Shown piece by piece: positions 13,883 through 21,326 of a stretch of DNA of 21,503 nt. The notes beneath the pieces are model-generated. The model did not search any database, had not been told where the DNA came from, and worked only from the letters and a program-made list of their open reading frames with translations. Location: contig DNPN01000161.1 in the NCBI GenBank assembly GCA_003501385.1, positions 23,828 through 45,330 on the forward strand, read 5' to 3'. Each line of letters starts with the position of its first letter. The stretch's first letter is position 1. Source of the DNA: Rhizobium sp. Its GTDB lineage: Bacteria; Pseudomonadota; Alphaproteobacteria; Rhizobiales; Rhizobiaceae. Made by a program: the position numbers and the translations under genes.

Positions 13883-15151
13883 ATGAGTGGGCATTCCAGT
13901 TACCAGCCTCAATCCGGGCTGACACGATGGATCGATCAGCGCTTGCCTTTGCCGCGCCTCGTCTATGACAGCTTTATTGCTTACCCCGTGCCGCGCAACC
14001 TCAACTATGCCTATACATTCGGGGCGATGTTGGCGGTGATGCTCTTGGTGCAAATCCTCACCGGCGTGGTTTTGGCCATGCATTATGCCGCTGACACTAC
14101 GGTTGCTTTCAACTCGGTGGAAAAAATTGCCCGTGATGTCAATCATGGCTGGCTGCTGCGCTACATGCACTCCAACGGTGCCTCATTCTTCTTCATTGCG
14201 GTGTATCTGCACATTGGCCGCGGGCTATATTACGGCTCCTACAAGGCCCCGCGCGAAATTCTCTGGATGCTCGGCGTGGTGATTTTCCTGCTGATGATGG
14301 CAACCGCCTTCATGGGCTATGTTCTGCCCTGGGGTCAGATGTCGTTCTGGGGTGCCACGGTTATCACCGGCTTCTTCTCGGCCTTCCCATGGGTGGGTGA
14401 GTGGATCCAGACCTTCCTGCTCGGTGGGTTTGCGGTGGATCAGCCGACGCTAAACCGCTTTTTCTCGCTGCATTACCTGCTGCCCTTCATGATTGCCGGT
14501 GTGGTGATCCTGCATGTGTGGGCGCTGCATGTGACGGGCCAGACCAACCCAACCGGCGTTGAGGTCAAGCTCAAGACTGACACGGTGCCGTTTACGCCCT
14601 ATGCGACCCTCAAGGATGCCTTCGCTGTTTGTATCTTCCTGATTGCTTATGCATGGTTTGTGTTTTACATGCCAAACTTTCTGGGCCATCCAGATAACTA
14701 CATCATGGCCGACCCGCTGAAGACCCCGGCCCATATCGTGCCGGAATGGTACTTCTTGCCGTTTTACGCCATGCTGCGCGCCATTACCTTCAATATCCTG
14801 TTCATCGATTCCAAGCTGGGCGGCGTGTTGGTGATGTTTGGCGCAATTATCGTGCTGTTCTTCCTGCCCTGGCTGGATACGTCCAAGGTGCGCTCAGCCG
14901 TTTATCGACCTTGGTACAAGCTGTTCTTCTGGCTGTTTGCGGCAGATTGCATCCTGCTGGGCTGGCTTGGCTCGCGCCAGCCAACCGATACCTACACCAC
15001 CATGGCGCAATTTGGCACGCTCTACTATTTCGGCTTCTTTCTGGTGATCATGCCATTGCTCGGCCTATTTGAAACGCCCCGGCGCGTGCCAAACTCGATC
15101 ACGGAAGCTGTTTTGGAAAAGAATGCCAAGACGGCGCAGGGTGCGGTCTGA
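13883..15151 (+). CDS. petB: Cytochrome b subunit of the bc1 complex
   Basis: A 422-residue integral membrane subunit with eight expected helices. It carries hemes bL and bH and the Qo and Qi quinone sites. The four heme ligands are visible as pairs 13 residues and 14 residues apart: H96 and H110 in one helix (YMHSNG, YLHIGRG), H197 and H211 in the other (FSLHYLL, HVWALH). The Qo-site motif PEWY is present in VPEWYFLPFYAMLRA. The start has GGAGAG upstream, and the stop TGA overlaps an ATG (15151) by one base. Length is normal for the alphaproteobacterial full-length form rather than the split b6/subunit IV type. Confidence 0.97.
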   Translation: MSGHSSYQPQSGLTRWIDQRLPLPRLVYDSFIAYPVPRNLNYAYTFGAMLAVMLLVQILTGVVLAMHYAADTTVAFNSVEKIARDVNHGWLLRYMHSNGASFFFIAVYLHIGRGLYYGSYKAPREILWMLGVVIFLLMMATAFMGYVLPWGQMSFWGATVITGFFSAFPWVGEWIQTFLLGGFAVDQPTLNRFFSLHYLLPFMIAGVVILHVWALHVTGQTNPTGVEVKLKTDTVPFTPYATLKDAFAVCIFLIAYAWFVFYMPNFLGHPDNYIMADPLKTPAHIVPEWYFLPFYAMLRAITFNILFIDSKLGGVLVMFGAIIVLFFLPWLDTSKVRSAVYRPWYKLFFWLFAADCILLGWLGSRQPTDTYTTMAQFGTLYYFGFFLVIMPLLGLFETPRRVPNSITEAVLEKNAKTAQGAV

Positions 15152-15177
15152 TGCAGGCTCAGGAGAGGATGAAGTCT

Positions 15178-16032
15178 ATGAAAAAGCTTGTTACAAGCCT
15201 CCTGGGTCTGGCCTTTGCAGCGGGCCTTGGCCTGTCTGCTGCCATCGCACAGGAACACGCAGAGGGCGAAACGCCGCATTATCCGCTGCACAAGCCGCGC
15301 AATCAGGAATGGAGCTTTTCAGGTCCATTCGGCAAGTATGACAAAGCGCAGCTTCAGCGTGGATTGAAGGTCTACAAGGAAGTCTGTTCGGCCTGCCATT
15401 CCATGAATCTCGTGGCGTTCAGAACGCTGACAGATCTGGGCTATACGGATGCTCAGGTGAAAGCCTTTGCTGCCGGATATGAAGTGCAGGACGGGCCAAA
15501 CGCCACGGGTGATATGTATACCCGCAAGGCCGTGCCGTCTGACTATTTCCCGTCGCCTTTCCCTAATCATGAAGCGGCGGCTGCGGCCAACAATGGTGCG
15601 GCACCGCCAGATATGTCCCTGCTGGCCAAGGCGCGTGGCATTGAGCGCGGCTTCCCGACCTTCGTTTTTGATATTTTCACCCAATATCAGGAGGGCGGGC
15701 CGGACTATATCTACTCGCTGATCACTGGCTATCAAAACCCGCCAGCCGGTGTGGAAGTGGCTCAGGGCACCCATTATAACCCATACTTTGCCAATGCGGC
15801 AGCGCTGGCGATGGCACCGCCTCTTAGCGACGGGCAAGTGACCTATGATGATGGCAGCCCGGAAAAAGTGGACCAATATGCCAAGGACGTTGCGGCATTT
15901 TTGATGTGGACCGCAGAGCCGCATCTGGAAGAGCGCAAGCGCACTGGCTTTATGGTTCTGGTGTTTCTGGTGATCTTCTCTGGTCTGATTTATCTCACCA
16001 AACGGTCGGTTTATGCCAACAAGCCCCATTGA
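15178..16032 (+). CDS. petC: Cytochrome c1 subunit of the bc1 complex
   Basis: 284 residues from the ATG at 15178 (MKKLVTSLLGLAFAAG). In-frame ATGs at 15169 and 15151 are alternatives; GGAGAGG (15162-15168) fits 15178 best, and this start gives a clean signal peptide ending near AAIAQ. The c-type heme site is C70-S-A-C73-H74. The sixth-ligand methionine region is in AMAPPLSDGQV. A C-terminal membrane anchor (FMVLVFLVIFSGLIYL) is followed by a basic tail. It is not fused to cytochrome b, unlike the fbcH form of Bradyrhizobium. It is the last gene of petABC, and a terminator follows 28 bp after the stop. Confidence 0.96.
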   Translation: MKKLVTSLLGLAFAAGLGLSAAIAQEHAEGETPHYPLHKPRNQEWSFSGPFGKYDKAQLQRGLKVYKEVCSACHSMNLVAFRTLTDLGYTDAQVKAFAAGYEVQDGPNATGDMYTRKAVPSDYFPSPFPNHEAAAAANNGAAPPDMSLLAKARGIERGFPTFVFDIFTQYQEGGPDYIYSLITGYQNPPAGVEVAQGTHYNPYFANAAALAMAPPLSDGQVTYDDGSPEKVDQYAKDVAAFLMWTAEPHLEERKRTGFMVLVFLVIFSGLIYLTKRSVYANKPH

Positions 16033-16060
16033 TCTTTTTGCTGCGGCAAAAGGCTCTGGA

Positions 16061-16086
16061 AAGGCGGCCCTTTGGCCGCCTTTTTT
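16061..16086 (+). terminator. Rho-independent terminator of petABC
   Basis: The 9-bp stem AAGGCGGCC (16061-16069) / GGCCGCCTT (16074-16082) has a CTTT loop and ends in a six-T run (16081-16086). It closes the pet operon, so apt needs its own promoter in the following 70 bp unless readthrough occurs. Confidence 0.92.
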
Positions 16087-16154
16087 GTTGGGTTGCAGGC
16101 ACAATATTGATAGGGTCGATTGTAACTAGAAAATCCGTAAAGCCGGACCCGATG

Positions 16155-16697
16155 ATGACTAAAATTTCCCAAGAGCTCTCTGACACCATCCGCTCGATCC
16201 ACGATTACCCCAAGCCCGGTATCATTTTTCGTGACATCACCACATTGCTTGGCAATCCCCGCGCCTTTCGCCGCGCAGTGGATGAATTGGTGCAGCCCTA
16301 TGCGGGCATGAAGATCGATAAGATTGCTGGCATGGAAGCCCGAGGTTTCATTCTGGGCGGTGCTGTGGCGCATCAGCTGTCGGCAGGCTTCGTGCCGATC
16401 CGCAAAAAAGGCAAGCTGCCGCACGACACGGTCAGCATTGCCTACAGCCTTGAATATGGTCTGGATGAGATGGAAATGCATGTGGATGCGGTGCAGCCCG
16501 GCGAGAAAGTCATTCTGGTCGATGACCTGATTGCCACTGGCGGCACAGCCGTGGGTGCCGTGCAGCTGCTGCGCCAGATTGGGGCCGATGTGGTTTCTGC
16601 TTGCTTCGTGATTGATCTGCCAGACCTTGGCGGTCGCAAGAAGCTCGAAGCGCTCGGCGTGGACGTGCGCACACTGGTGGAATTTTCGGGCCATTGA
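16155..16697 (+). CDS. apt: Adenine phosphoribosyltransferase
   Basis: 180 residues. It converts adenine and PRPP to AMP plus pyrophosphate in purine salvage. The N-terminus SIHDYPKPGIIFRDITTLL, the hood region KIAGMEARGFILGGA and VPIRKKGKLP, and the PRPP-binding loop VILVDDLIATGGTA (119-132) are all characteristic of Apt, and the length is typical. Two adjacent ATGs occur; 16155 is chosen because a GGA at 16145-16147 lies 7 nt upstream, and 16152 would add one Met. The frame remains open upstream through petC and its terminator, but that stretch is not coding. It ends 11 bp from the convergent LysE-family gene. Confidence 0.96.
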   Translation: MTKISQELSDTIRSIHDYPKPGIIFRDITTLLGNPRAFRRAVDELVQPYAGMKIDKIAGMEARGFILGGAVAHQLSAGFVPIRKKGKLPHDTVSIAYSLEYGLDEMEMHVDAVQPGEKVILVDDLIATGGTAVGAVQLLRQIGADVVSACFVIDLPDLGGRKKLEALGVDVRTLVEFSGH

Positions 16698-16708
16698 GGA
16701 TGAGAATT

Positions 16709-17320
16709 TCAGCGGCTGGAGAAGGCGAGTTTGATGCTCATCATCAGAAATGTCGCTGAAAATCCTTGATATAATCGCTTCATCACGGTTGGCTTGGCAA
16801 GAACCCACTTGCGTAAGCTTGCAGCAAGCCATCCGTAAATGGCAAAGACGATGAATGTTATCGCCATGAAGACCATAGAGTGGATGGCGAAGAGCCTAAG
16901 AGGCGTATGATCCTCAACAGGCACGAACTGGGGCAAGAAGGCAAGGAAAAACAGCGATAGTTTTGGGTTGAGCAAGTTGATCAACACGGCGCGCACGATG
17001 ATCTCGCTGGCTCTTTCTTGCTGATCCCCACCTTGTTCAAGGCTGATTGCGCCACCACGCCAAAGGCTCGCCGCCATATAAAGCAGGTAGAGAACGCCCG
17101 CTATTTTCAACAGGTGAAACAGGGTTTCGTGCGTTGCAAGAAGGGCAGCAAGGCCAAAGCTTGCCGCCACCATATGCGGCACGATACCAAGCGTGCAGCC
17201 AAATGCGGCAATGGTTGCGCTTTTCCTGCCACCAGACAGGGCCTTTGAGAGGGTGTAAATCACGCCTGTTCCCGGCGTTGCTGCGATAATCAAGGATGTC
17301 ACGAAAAAGTCTGGGGTCAT
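16709..17320 (-). CDS. LysE/RhtB family amino-acid or metabolite exporter
   Basis: 203 residues, close to the usual 200-210 for the family, with about six membrane helices. The N-terminal block FFVTSLIIAATPGTGVIYTL contains the conserved PG(P/T)G turn of LysE/RhtB proteins. ALLINPK-like spacing appears as LINLLNPKLSLFFLAFLPQF (about 114-133), another family hallmark. It would export an amino acid, homoserine lactone-like or related compound; the substrate is unknown. It lies 84 bp downstream of an AraC-type regulator on the same strand. The ATG at 17320 has no close ribosome-binding site; an AAGGAGGG lies about 30 nt further up with no start codon suitably placed. Confidence 0.88.
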   Translation of the reverse strand: MTPDFFVTSLIIAATPGTGVIYTLSKALSGGRKSATIAAFGCTLGIVPHMVAASFGLAALLATHETLFHLLKIAGVLYLLYMAASLWRGGAISLEQGGDQQERASEIIVRAVLINLLNPKLSLFFLAFLPQFVPVEDHTPLRLFAIHSMVFMAITFIVFAIYGWLAASLRKWVLAKPTVMKRLYQGFSATFLMMSIKLAFSSR

Positions 17321-17404
17321 GGGAGAAAGGCCGTATCCGGTTGATCTTCCCTCCTTCTATGCTTGGCTCCGGTTTTTAATCTTGAATGAAATTGCAAAGC
17401 GCCT

Positions 17405-18202
17405 TCATGCGCGGAAGGCCGCGGGCGTCATGCCGTATCGCCGTTTGAACTCTCGCGTCATGTGGCTTTGGTCGGCGTAGCCGCAGGCAGCCGCAACATC
17501 TGCGAGACTCTCCCCCGACGTAATCAGCCGCCGTGCTCGATTGGCTCTCTCTTGTAGGATGAAAGCGTGCGGTGTTAACCCGGTGAAAGCACGAAAGGCG
17601 CGTAACGTTTGAAACGGGCTTGCGTTGGCGACCTCCGCCAACTCTGTGAGCGAGGGATTGTGCATGAGGTTGTCGCAGATCATCTGCCGCACCCGCGCCA
17701 TTGCGCCATCACATTTAACGGTGTCCTGCTTGACCCTTACAGAAATCAAAGGAGCGAGCAGGTGAAGCATGGATTCCTCAAGCGCCAACAATGATGAGGG
17801 GGCCACGCGATCTGTTGCCGCCTGAAAGGTTGCATAAAACTGTTGTGCTGCGGGTCGGTTTGTGAAAACGGGTCGCTCAAATTCAACCTGTTCCGCAATA
17901 TCGAGTCCCTGCTGGATAGATGAGATGATCTCTGGCTCCATATAGAGCATCAGCCATCGGCGATCACCGCGTCCTAGCGGTGCGCCATCATGTACTTCGC
18001 CAGGGTTAACGGTCATGATGTCACCCGGTTCTGAAATCACTTGTCCGCGGCCCGATGCCGAGATCTGGCCCCCGCACAGCATAATGCCGATACCGAACTC
18101 ATCATGGCTATGGCGGGGAAAAACATGGGAACTGCTGGCGGTAACGGCGCGCAAACGATGATCGACAGTTGGGATCGACTGAAAATCCTGCCCGCGCGCC
18201 AT
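17405..18202 (-). CDS. AraC family transcriptional regulator
   Basis: 265 residues. The N-terminal cupin-like sensor domain begins around residue 25 (FPRHSHDEFGIGIML ... EPGDIMTVNPGEVHDG), as in AraC proteins that regulate LysE-type exporters or amino-acid metabolism. The C-terminal 100 residues form two helix-turn-helix units: LTELAEVANASPFQTLRAF and LADVAAACGYADQSHMTREF, followed by RYGMTPAAFRA. The ligand is unknown. The start lies 6 nt after the glutathione peroxidase stop, with AGGGG 9 nt upstream inside the end of that gene, so it is probably translated from the same mRNA. The gene downstream encodes a LysE exporter, its likely target. Confidence 0.9.
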   Translation of the reverse strand: MARGQDFQSIPTVDHRLRAVTASSSHVFPRHSHDEFGIGIMLCGGQISASGRGQVISEPGDIMTVNPGEVHDGAPLGRGDRRWLMLYMEPEIISSIQQGLDIAEQVEFERPVFTNRPAAQQFYATFQAATDRVAPSSLLALEESMLHLLAPLISVRVKQDTVKCDGAMARVRQMICDNLMHNPSLTELAEVANASPFQTLRAFRAFTGLTPHAFILQERANRARRLITSGESLADVAAACGYADQSHMTREFKRRYGMTPAAFRA

Positions 18203-18208
18203 GCTATT

Positions 18209-18688
18209 TTACCCCTTCACCGCCTTGGCGATATCGTCTTCAATCTCTTCCGGCTTGGTCAGCGGGGCAAAACGTGAAAGCGGCGTGCCATCGCGGCCAA
18301 TCAGAAATTTGGTGAAATTCCATTTGATCGCCTCAGTGCCGAGAATGCCGGGCACTTCGTGGGTGAGGTATTTGTAGAGCGGATGCGCGCCTGCGCCATT
18401 GACCTCTATCTTGGCAAACATCGGAAAGCTTACCTTGAAATTGGCATCGCAAAAGCTGGCAATTTCGGCTTCACTGCCCGGTTCCTGCGCACCAAACTGA
18501 TTGCAGGGAAAGCCCAGTACTATGAGATCATCCTTGAAACGCTGTTGCAGTGCTTCCAGTCCGGCATATTGCGGGGTCAAGCCGCAGGCGCTGGCGGTGT
18601 TGACGATCAACAGCAATTTGCCGGAAAATTCGGCCAGTTTGCGCTCTCTTCCGGTAATATCCTTGGCTGAAAATTGATACACGGACAT
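18209..18688 (-). CDS. Thiol (Cys-type) glutathione peroxidase
   Basis: 159 residues. It reduces hydrogen peroxide or organic hydroperoxides, most likely with thioredoxin. The peroxidatic residue is C35 in NTASACGLTPQY (Cys, not selenocysteine). The rest of the catalytic tetrad is Q68 in CNQFGAQEPG and W123-N124 in KWNFTKFLIGRDG. C80 is in the position of the resolving cysteine of thioredoxin-dependent enzymes. The ATG 18686-18688 has AGGAG 6 nt upstream. The frame is open for 57 further codons upstream, but these overlap the MaoC gene and are not used. The start is one base after the MaoC stop, so translation is likely coupled. BtuE/Gpo-like. Confidence 0.94.
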   Translation of the reverse strand: MSVYQFSAKDITGRERKLAEFSGKLLLIVNTASACGLTPQYAGLEALQQRFKDDLIVLGFPCNQFGAQEPGSEAEIASFCDANFKVSFPMFAKIEVNGAGAHPLYKYLTHEVPGILGTEAIKWNFTKFLIGRDGTPLSRFAPLTKPEEIEDDIAKAVKG

Positions 18689-18689
18689 G

Positions 18690-19169
18690 TCATTCTCCTG
18701 ATGGGTCAAATTCCAGCACATTGCTGGTAAAGCGCAACACTGGCTCACCCTTTTGGTTGAACCCTTCGGCAATGCTGCTGTTGAGCCGCCATTCTGAGCG
18801 GGATTTGAGAGAGCGTCCTGCCAAGGCCGTGACGGTATAGGTAATATCATCGCCCGCATAGACCGGCTTCAGCCATGCCAGTTCGCGAAATCCGGGCGAG
18901 GGGCCAAGAACGGGTGGTGTTTTGCCCTCTGCCACCAATTTGGCCACGGTGGCATCCCAATAATCGACAAAGGTCCGCATCCAGCCGGAGCAGGTGTGCC
19001 AGCCCGAGGCGCAGAGGCCGCCAAACACAAAATCCTTTGCGGCCTCGGCATCAACATGGAAGGGCTGCGGGTCAAATTTCTTGGCAAAGCGGATAATGTC
19101 TTCTGCCGAAAAATGGCGGGTGCCAATGACGATCTTTTGCTCCAATGGGAAAATATCCAACATATTCAT
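18690..19169 (-). CDS. MaoC family dehydratase/hydratase (second of pair)
   Basis: 159 residues with a single hot-dog fold. Members hydrate enoyl-CoA or related thioesters. The hydratase motif is seen as FAKKFDPQPFHVDAEAA (D33 and H38 are the candidate catalytic residues), followed by FGGLCASGWHT. The C-terminal half has the repeated FRELAWLKPVYAGDDITYT strand characteristic of MaoC proteins. Its ATG overlaps the stop of the preceding MaoC gene (ATGA, 19166-19169), and the peroxidase begins one base after its own stop. It is clearly a paralogue of its neighbour, with the same FDPQP and GGLxASGWHT blocks, so the two may form a heteromer. The substrate is unknown. Confidence 0.9.
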   Translation of the reverse strand: MNMLDIFPLEQKIVIGTRHFSAEDIIRFAKKFDPQPFHVDAEAAKDFVFGGLCASGWHTCSGWMRTFVDYWDATVAKLVAEGKTPPVLGPSPGFRELAWLKPVYAGDDITYTVTALAGRSLKSRSEWRLNSSIAEGFNQKGEPVLRFTSNVLEFDPSGE

Positions 19170-19630
19170 TGGGAAGCCTCCTGCGTGGCTCGCATGCGGA
19201 TCATGGCCGCATTGCGGGCTGTGAGCACAATATCACCGCTCTGGTTCATCAGCACATGCCGGGTTGTGACCACGCCGATGCCGGGCCGCGAGCGCAAGGG
19301 TCGCATCTCCTCAACGGTTGTGTGGCCGCTCAGCGTGTCGCCCGCCATCACAGGTTTTTTCCATTCCACAAATTCAATGCCAGGAGCGCCTTCGCCGTAG
19401 CATTTAAGCACGTAAGCATCAATCATCATCCGCATCAGCAGGGCTGATGTATGCCAGCCGGATGCTGCGAGACCACCCAACAGGCTTGCTGCTCCGGCTT
19501 CCTCGCTCAGGTGCATAGGCTGCGGATCAAATTCTGTGGCGAATTCAATGATCTCCTCGGCCGTGATGGTGATGGGTCCAAGCGGGAATTGCTGCCCAAT
19601 ATCAAAATCCTCAAAATAATATCGTTCCAT
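19166..19630 (-). CDS. MaoC family dehydratase/hydratase (first of pair)
   Basis: 154 residues from the ATG at 19628-19630, which follows AAAGGAGGAG with 8-10 nt spacing, the strongest ribosome-binding site of this operon. The open frame extends upstream to 19789 but then overlaps the secreted protein gene. Hot-dog fold markers are FATEFDPQPMHLSEEA (about 30-45) and LLGGLAASGWHTSALLMRMM, then FVEWKKPVMAGDTLSG. It would act on a CoA thioester as a hydratase or dehydratase; the substrate is unknown. It is the first of five closely spaced genes (MaoC, MaoC, peroxidase, AraC, LysE). It starts 40 bp after the stop of the secreted protein gene, which may belong to the same transcript. Confidence 0.9.
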   Translation of the reverse strand: MERYYFEDFDIGQQFPLGPITITAEEIIEFATEFDPQPMHLSEEAGAASLLGGLAASGWHTSALLMRMMIDAYVLKCYGEGAPGIEFVEWKKPVMAGDTLSGHTTVEEMRPLRSRPGIGVVTTRHVLMNQSGDIVLTARNAAMIRMRATQEASQ

Positions 19631-19670
19631 CTGTGATGCTCCTCCTTTGACCTCCGCCATGGCATTGGCC

Positions 19671-21140
19671 TTATTTGATCGGCTTTGGTGCGCTTGGCAT
19701 GGTGAAACTCCGGCCATTGACCTTGATTTGGCCCGCTTGATCGGTTTCCACATGCCAGACTTGCTGCCCATCCGTGTCCGTCTGGGCAAAGCCTTTGGCC
19801 ATCAGCATAAAAAAGGCCGCCTGGCCAAAGCGCGGTTCTTCTTTCATATGGCTTTGCAGGTAGTTCACGGTCTTGTCGAAATCCTTGGCCGTGATGGTCA
19901 CATCCACAGTGGGTTTGTCGGCACCACTCATGGGGATGAGCGTATCTCCGTTCAATGTGATGTCATAGATTGGTGATGCCAGATGGGTGCCATCATAGGT
20001 AATTCGAAGTGCATTCGTGGGAAAGAAATGCCGACTGATTTCGAATTTTTGTGGCGGTGTCAGTGGACGGGCTGGGTCAAAATCCACATTGTCCATCACA
20101 TAGCCAAGGCCATTGGCTGCGTTGATATCGGAAAAGGAGGTTCTGATCTGCATCGTTTGCGGCACCAACTGCTCCAGCTGTGGCGGCAAGAGGCCGGGCG
20201 GTGTCTTGATGGCTTCTGCATCAATACCAAGGCTGAAGCGTGCATCCTTGGTGATGCCGGTGGTGGTCAGGCTGTAGTTGACGTTTTTAACCCCGAAAGT
20301 GCCGTTGGCGGTATCCACCTGCACGTCGTTGTAGGCCACCGATTGAACTATGGTTTCAAACAGGGGGAAATTCGAGCGCACCAGCGTTTTAAGGCGGGCC
20401 TTGTCATCCAAAGACAGGGTGGGCCGCCCCATGTTGTTAAACGCAATCATGATCATCTGCCGCAAGGGCTCAAGCGCCACACCCTTCATGTCGGTGTGGA
20501 TCGTGCCGGAGGCCGTGTTGATGCGGGTGGTGCCGGTTTTGAAATCCTTCAAGGTTTCCGCCAGATCGGTGAATTGCGAATCCCCGGCGATGTTGAAGGT
20601 ATTGCCCTGTTTTGTAACCGTGTAGGCCGAATTCAGAGACCCGAAACCGGCATCGCCAGAGCCAACGGGGGTGCGCCATTTCCCGCGAATATGATTGGCT
20701 TGAAACGTGCCGGACTGAAGAAGATGCGTTGCCGGATCAAACAAGCTGTCGTTTTTGAAGGAATCGATGAAATATTCGAAATCTGTCTTTTTGCCATTGG
20801 TGAGAAAATTGCCTTTGACGTTCAACCCATCGGCCTGCTCAATGCTCCACAGGCCGTTTTCCAGCGGGCGTACCAGGTAGCTCCAGGTGTCGAGGCCTGA
20901 GAGGGTGAGACCTTTGATCTTGTCCAGCCCGAAAAACTCAATCGGCTTGATCCGCACTTCATAAGCATTTTGCCGGGCACGGACGGTGATGGAGCCATCA
21001 GGAGCCACACCTTTCGGCATGAAGGAGGTCAGGCCGCTCTGAATGGCGCGTTCACCACTGGCATCAATGGGGATAGCGTGTCCGCTGGCGGGGGCCAAGG
21101 CAAGAGAGAGCCACAACAGGCTGGAAAATTTCGACTGCAT
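19671..21140 (-). CDS. Secreted or periplasmic protein of unknown function
   Basis: 489 residues from the ATG at 21138-21140, which has GGGAG 7 nt upstream. The signal peptide MQSKFSSLLWLSLALAPASG ends at a likely AxA-type site near residue 22 (GHA/IP). The mature part is rich in alternating hydrophobic strands (for example GTIHTDMKGVALEPLRQM, YDITLNGDTLIPMSG, VDVTITAKDFDKTV) and has no cysteine-rich, catalytic or membrane motif that I recognise. The long beta-rich pattern recalls DUF2125 or AsmA-like periplasmic proteins, but I cannot confirm either. There is no LPxTG, lipobox or C-terminal aromatic beta-barrel signature. The 3' end is 40 bp before the first MaoC gene. A strong dyad lies 66 bp upstream. 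Confidence 0.8.
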   Translation of the reverse strand: MQSKFSSLLWLSLALAPASGHAIPIDASGERAIQSGLTSFMPKGVAPDGSITVRARQNAYEVRIKPIEFFGLDKIKGLTLSGLDTWSYLVRPLENGLWSIEQADGLNVKGNFLTNGKKTDFEYFIDSFKNDSLFDPATHLLQSGTFQANHIRGKWRTPVGSGDAGFGSLNSAYTVTKQGNTFNIAGDSQFTDLAETLKDFKTGTTRINTASGTIHTDMKGVALEPLRQMIMIAFNNMGRPTLSLDDKARLKTLVRSNFPLFETIVQSVAYNDVQVDTANGTFGVKNVNYSLTTTGITKDARFSLGIDAEAIKTPPGLLPPQLEQLVPQTMQIRTSFSDINAANGLGYVMDNVDFDPARPLTPPQKFEISRHFFPTNALRITYDGTHLASPIYDITLNGDTLIPMSGADKPTVDVTITAKDFDKTVNYLQSHMKEEPRFGQAAFFMLMAKGFAQTDTDGQQVWHVETDQAGQIKVNGRSFTMPSAPKPIK

Positions 21141-21205
21141 ATTCACGCTCCCACAATTCATATCGCAGATCACGTCCTTGACTATCGACAGGAATGATCA
21201 CCAAC

Positions 21206-21234
21206 ACTGCGCCAATATATTGATATTGCGCAGT
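21206..21234. promoter_or_regulatory. 12-bp dyad upstream of the secreted protein gene
   Basis: Arms ACTGCGC-C-AATAT (21206-21218) and ATATTGCGCAGT (21223-21234) pair over 12 bp with one bulged C and a four-base loop. It lies 66-94 bp upstream of the start at 21140, where a promoter or operator is expected. No T-run follows on either strand, so it is not a normal terminator. Confidence 0.45.
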
Positions 21235-21255
21235 TTGCGCCTCGTTGAAAGACCA

Positions 21256-21293
21256 AAATAAAAAAGCGGGATGCCTTTGTGGGGCATCCCGCT
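21256..21293 (-). terminator. Rho-independent terminator of ychF
   Basis: An 11-bp perfect stem (arms 21265-21275 and 21283-21293) with a 7-nt loop is followed, in the leftward direction, by an uninterrupted T-run (A residues 21260-21265 on the plus strand) and then more T-rich sequence. It is 34 bp beyond the ychF stop. Confidence 0.9.
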
Positions 21294-21326
21294 GTTCATT
21301 CTTTATGATGGATATGAAAAATCACA

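Noticed and set aside
15906..16154. N-terminal extension of apt through petC and its terminator
   Set aside because: The frame is open, but it crosses a clear transcription terminator and the end of petC in another phase; Apt is full length from 16155.
18689..18859. 57-codon N-terminal extension of the glutathione peroxidase
   Set aside because: It overlaps the MaoC gene and has no family similarity; ATG 18688 has a good ribosome-binding site and the normal GPx N-terminus.
19983..20900. A 305-codon plus-strand frame opposite the secreted protein gene
   Set aside because: The minus-strand frame is longer, has a signal peptide and a good ribosome-binding site; the plus-strand product has no domain.
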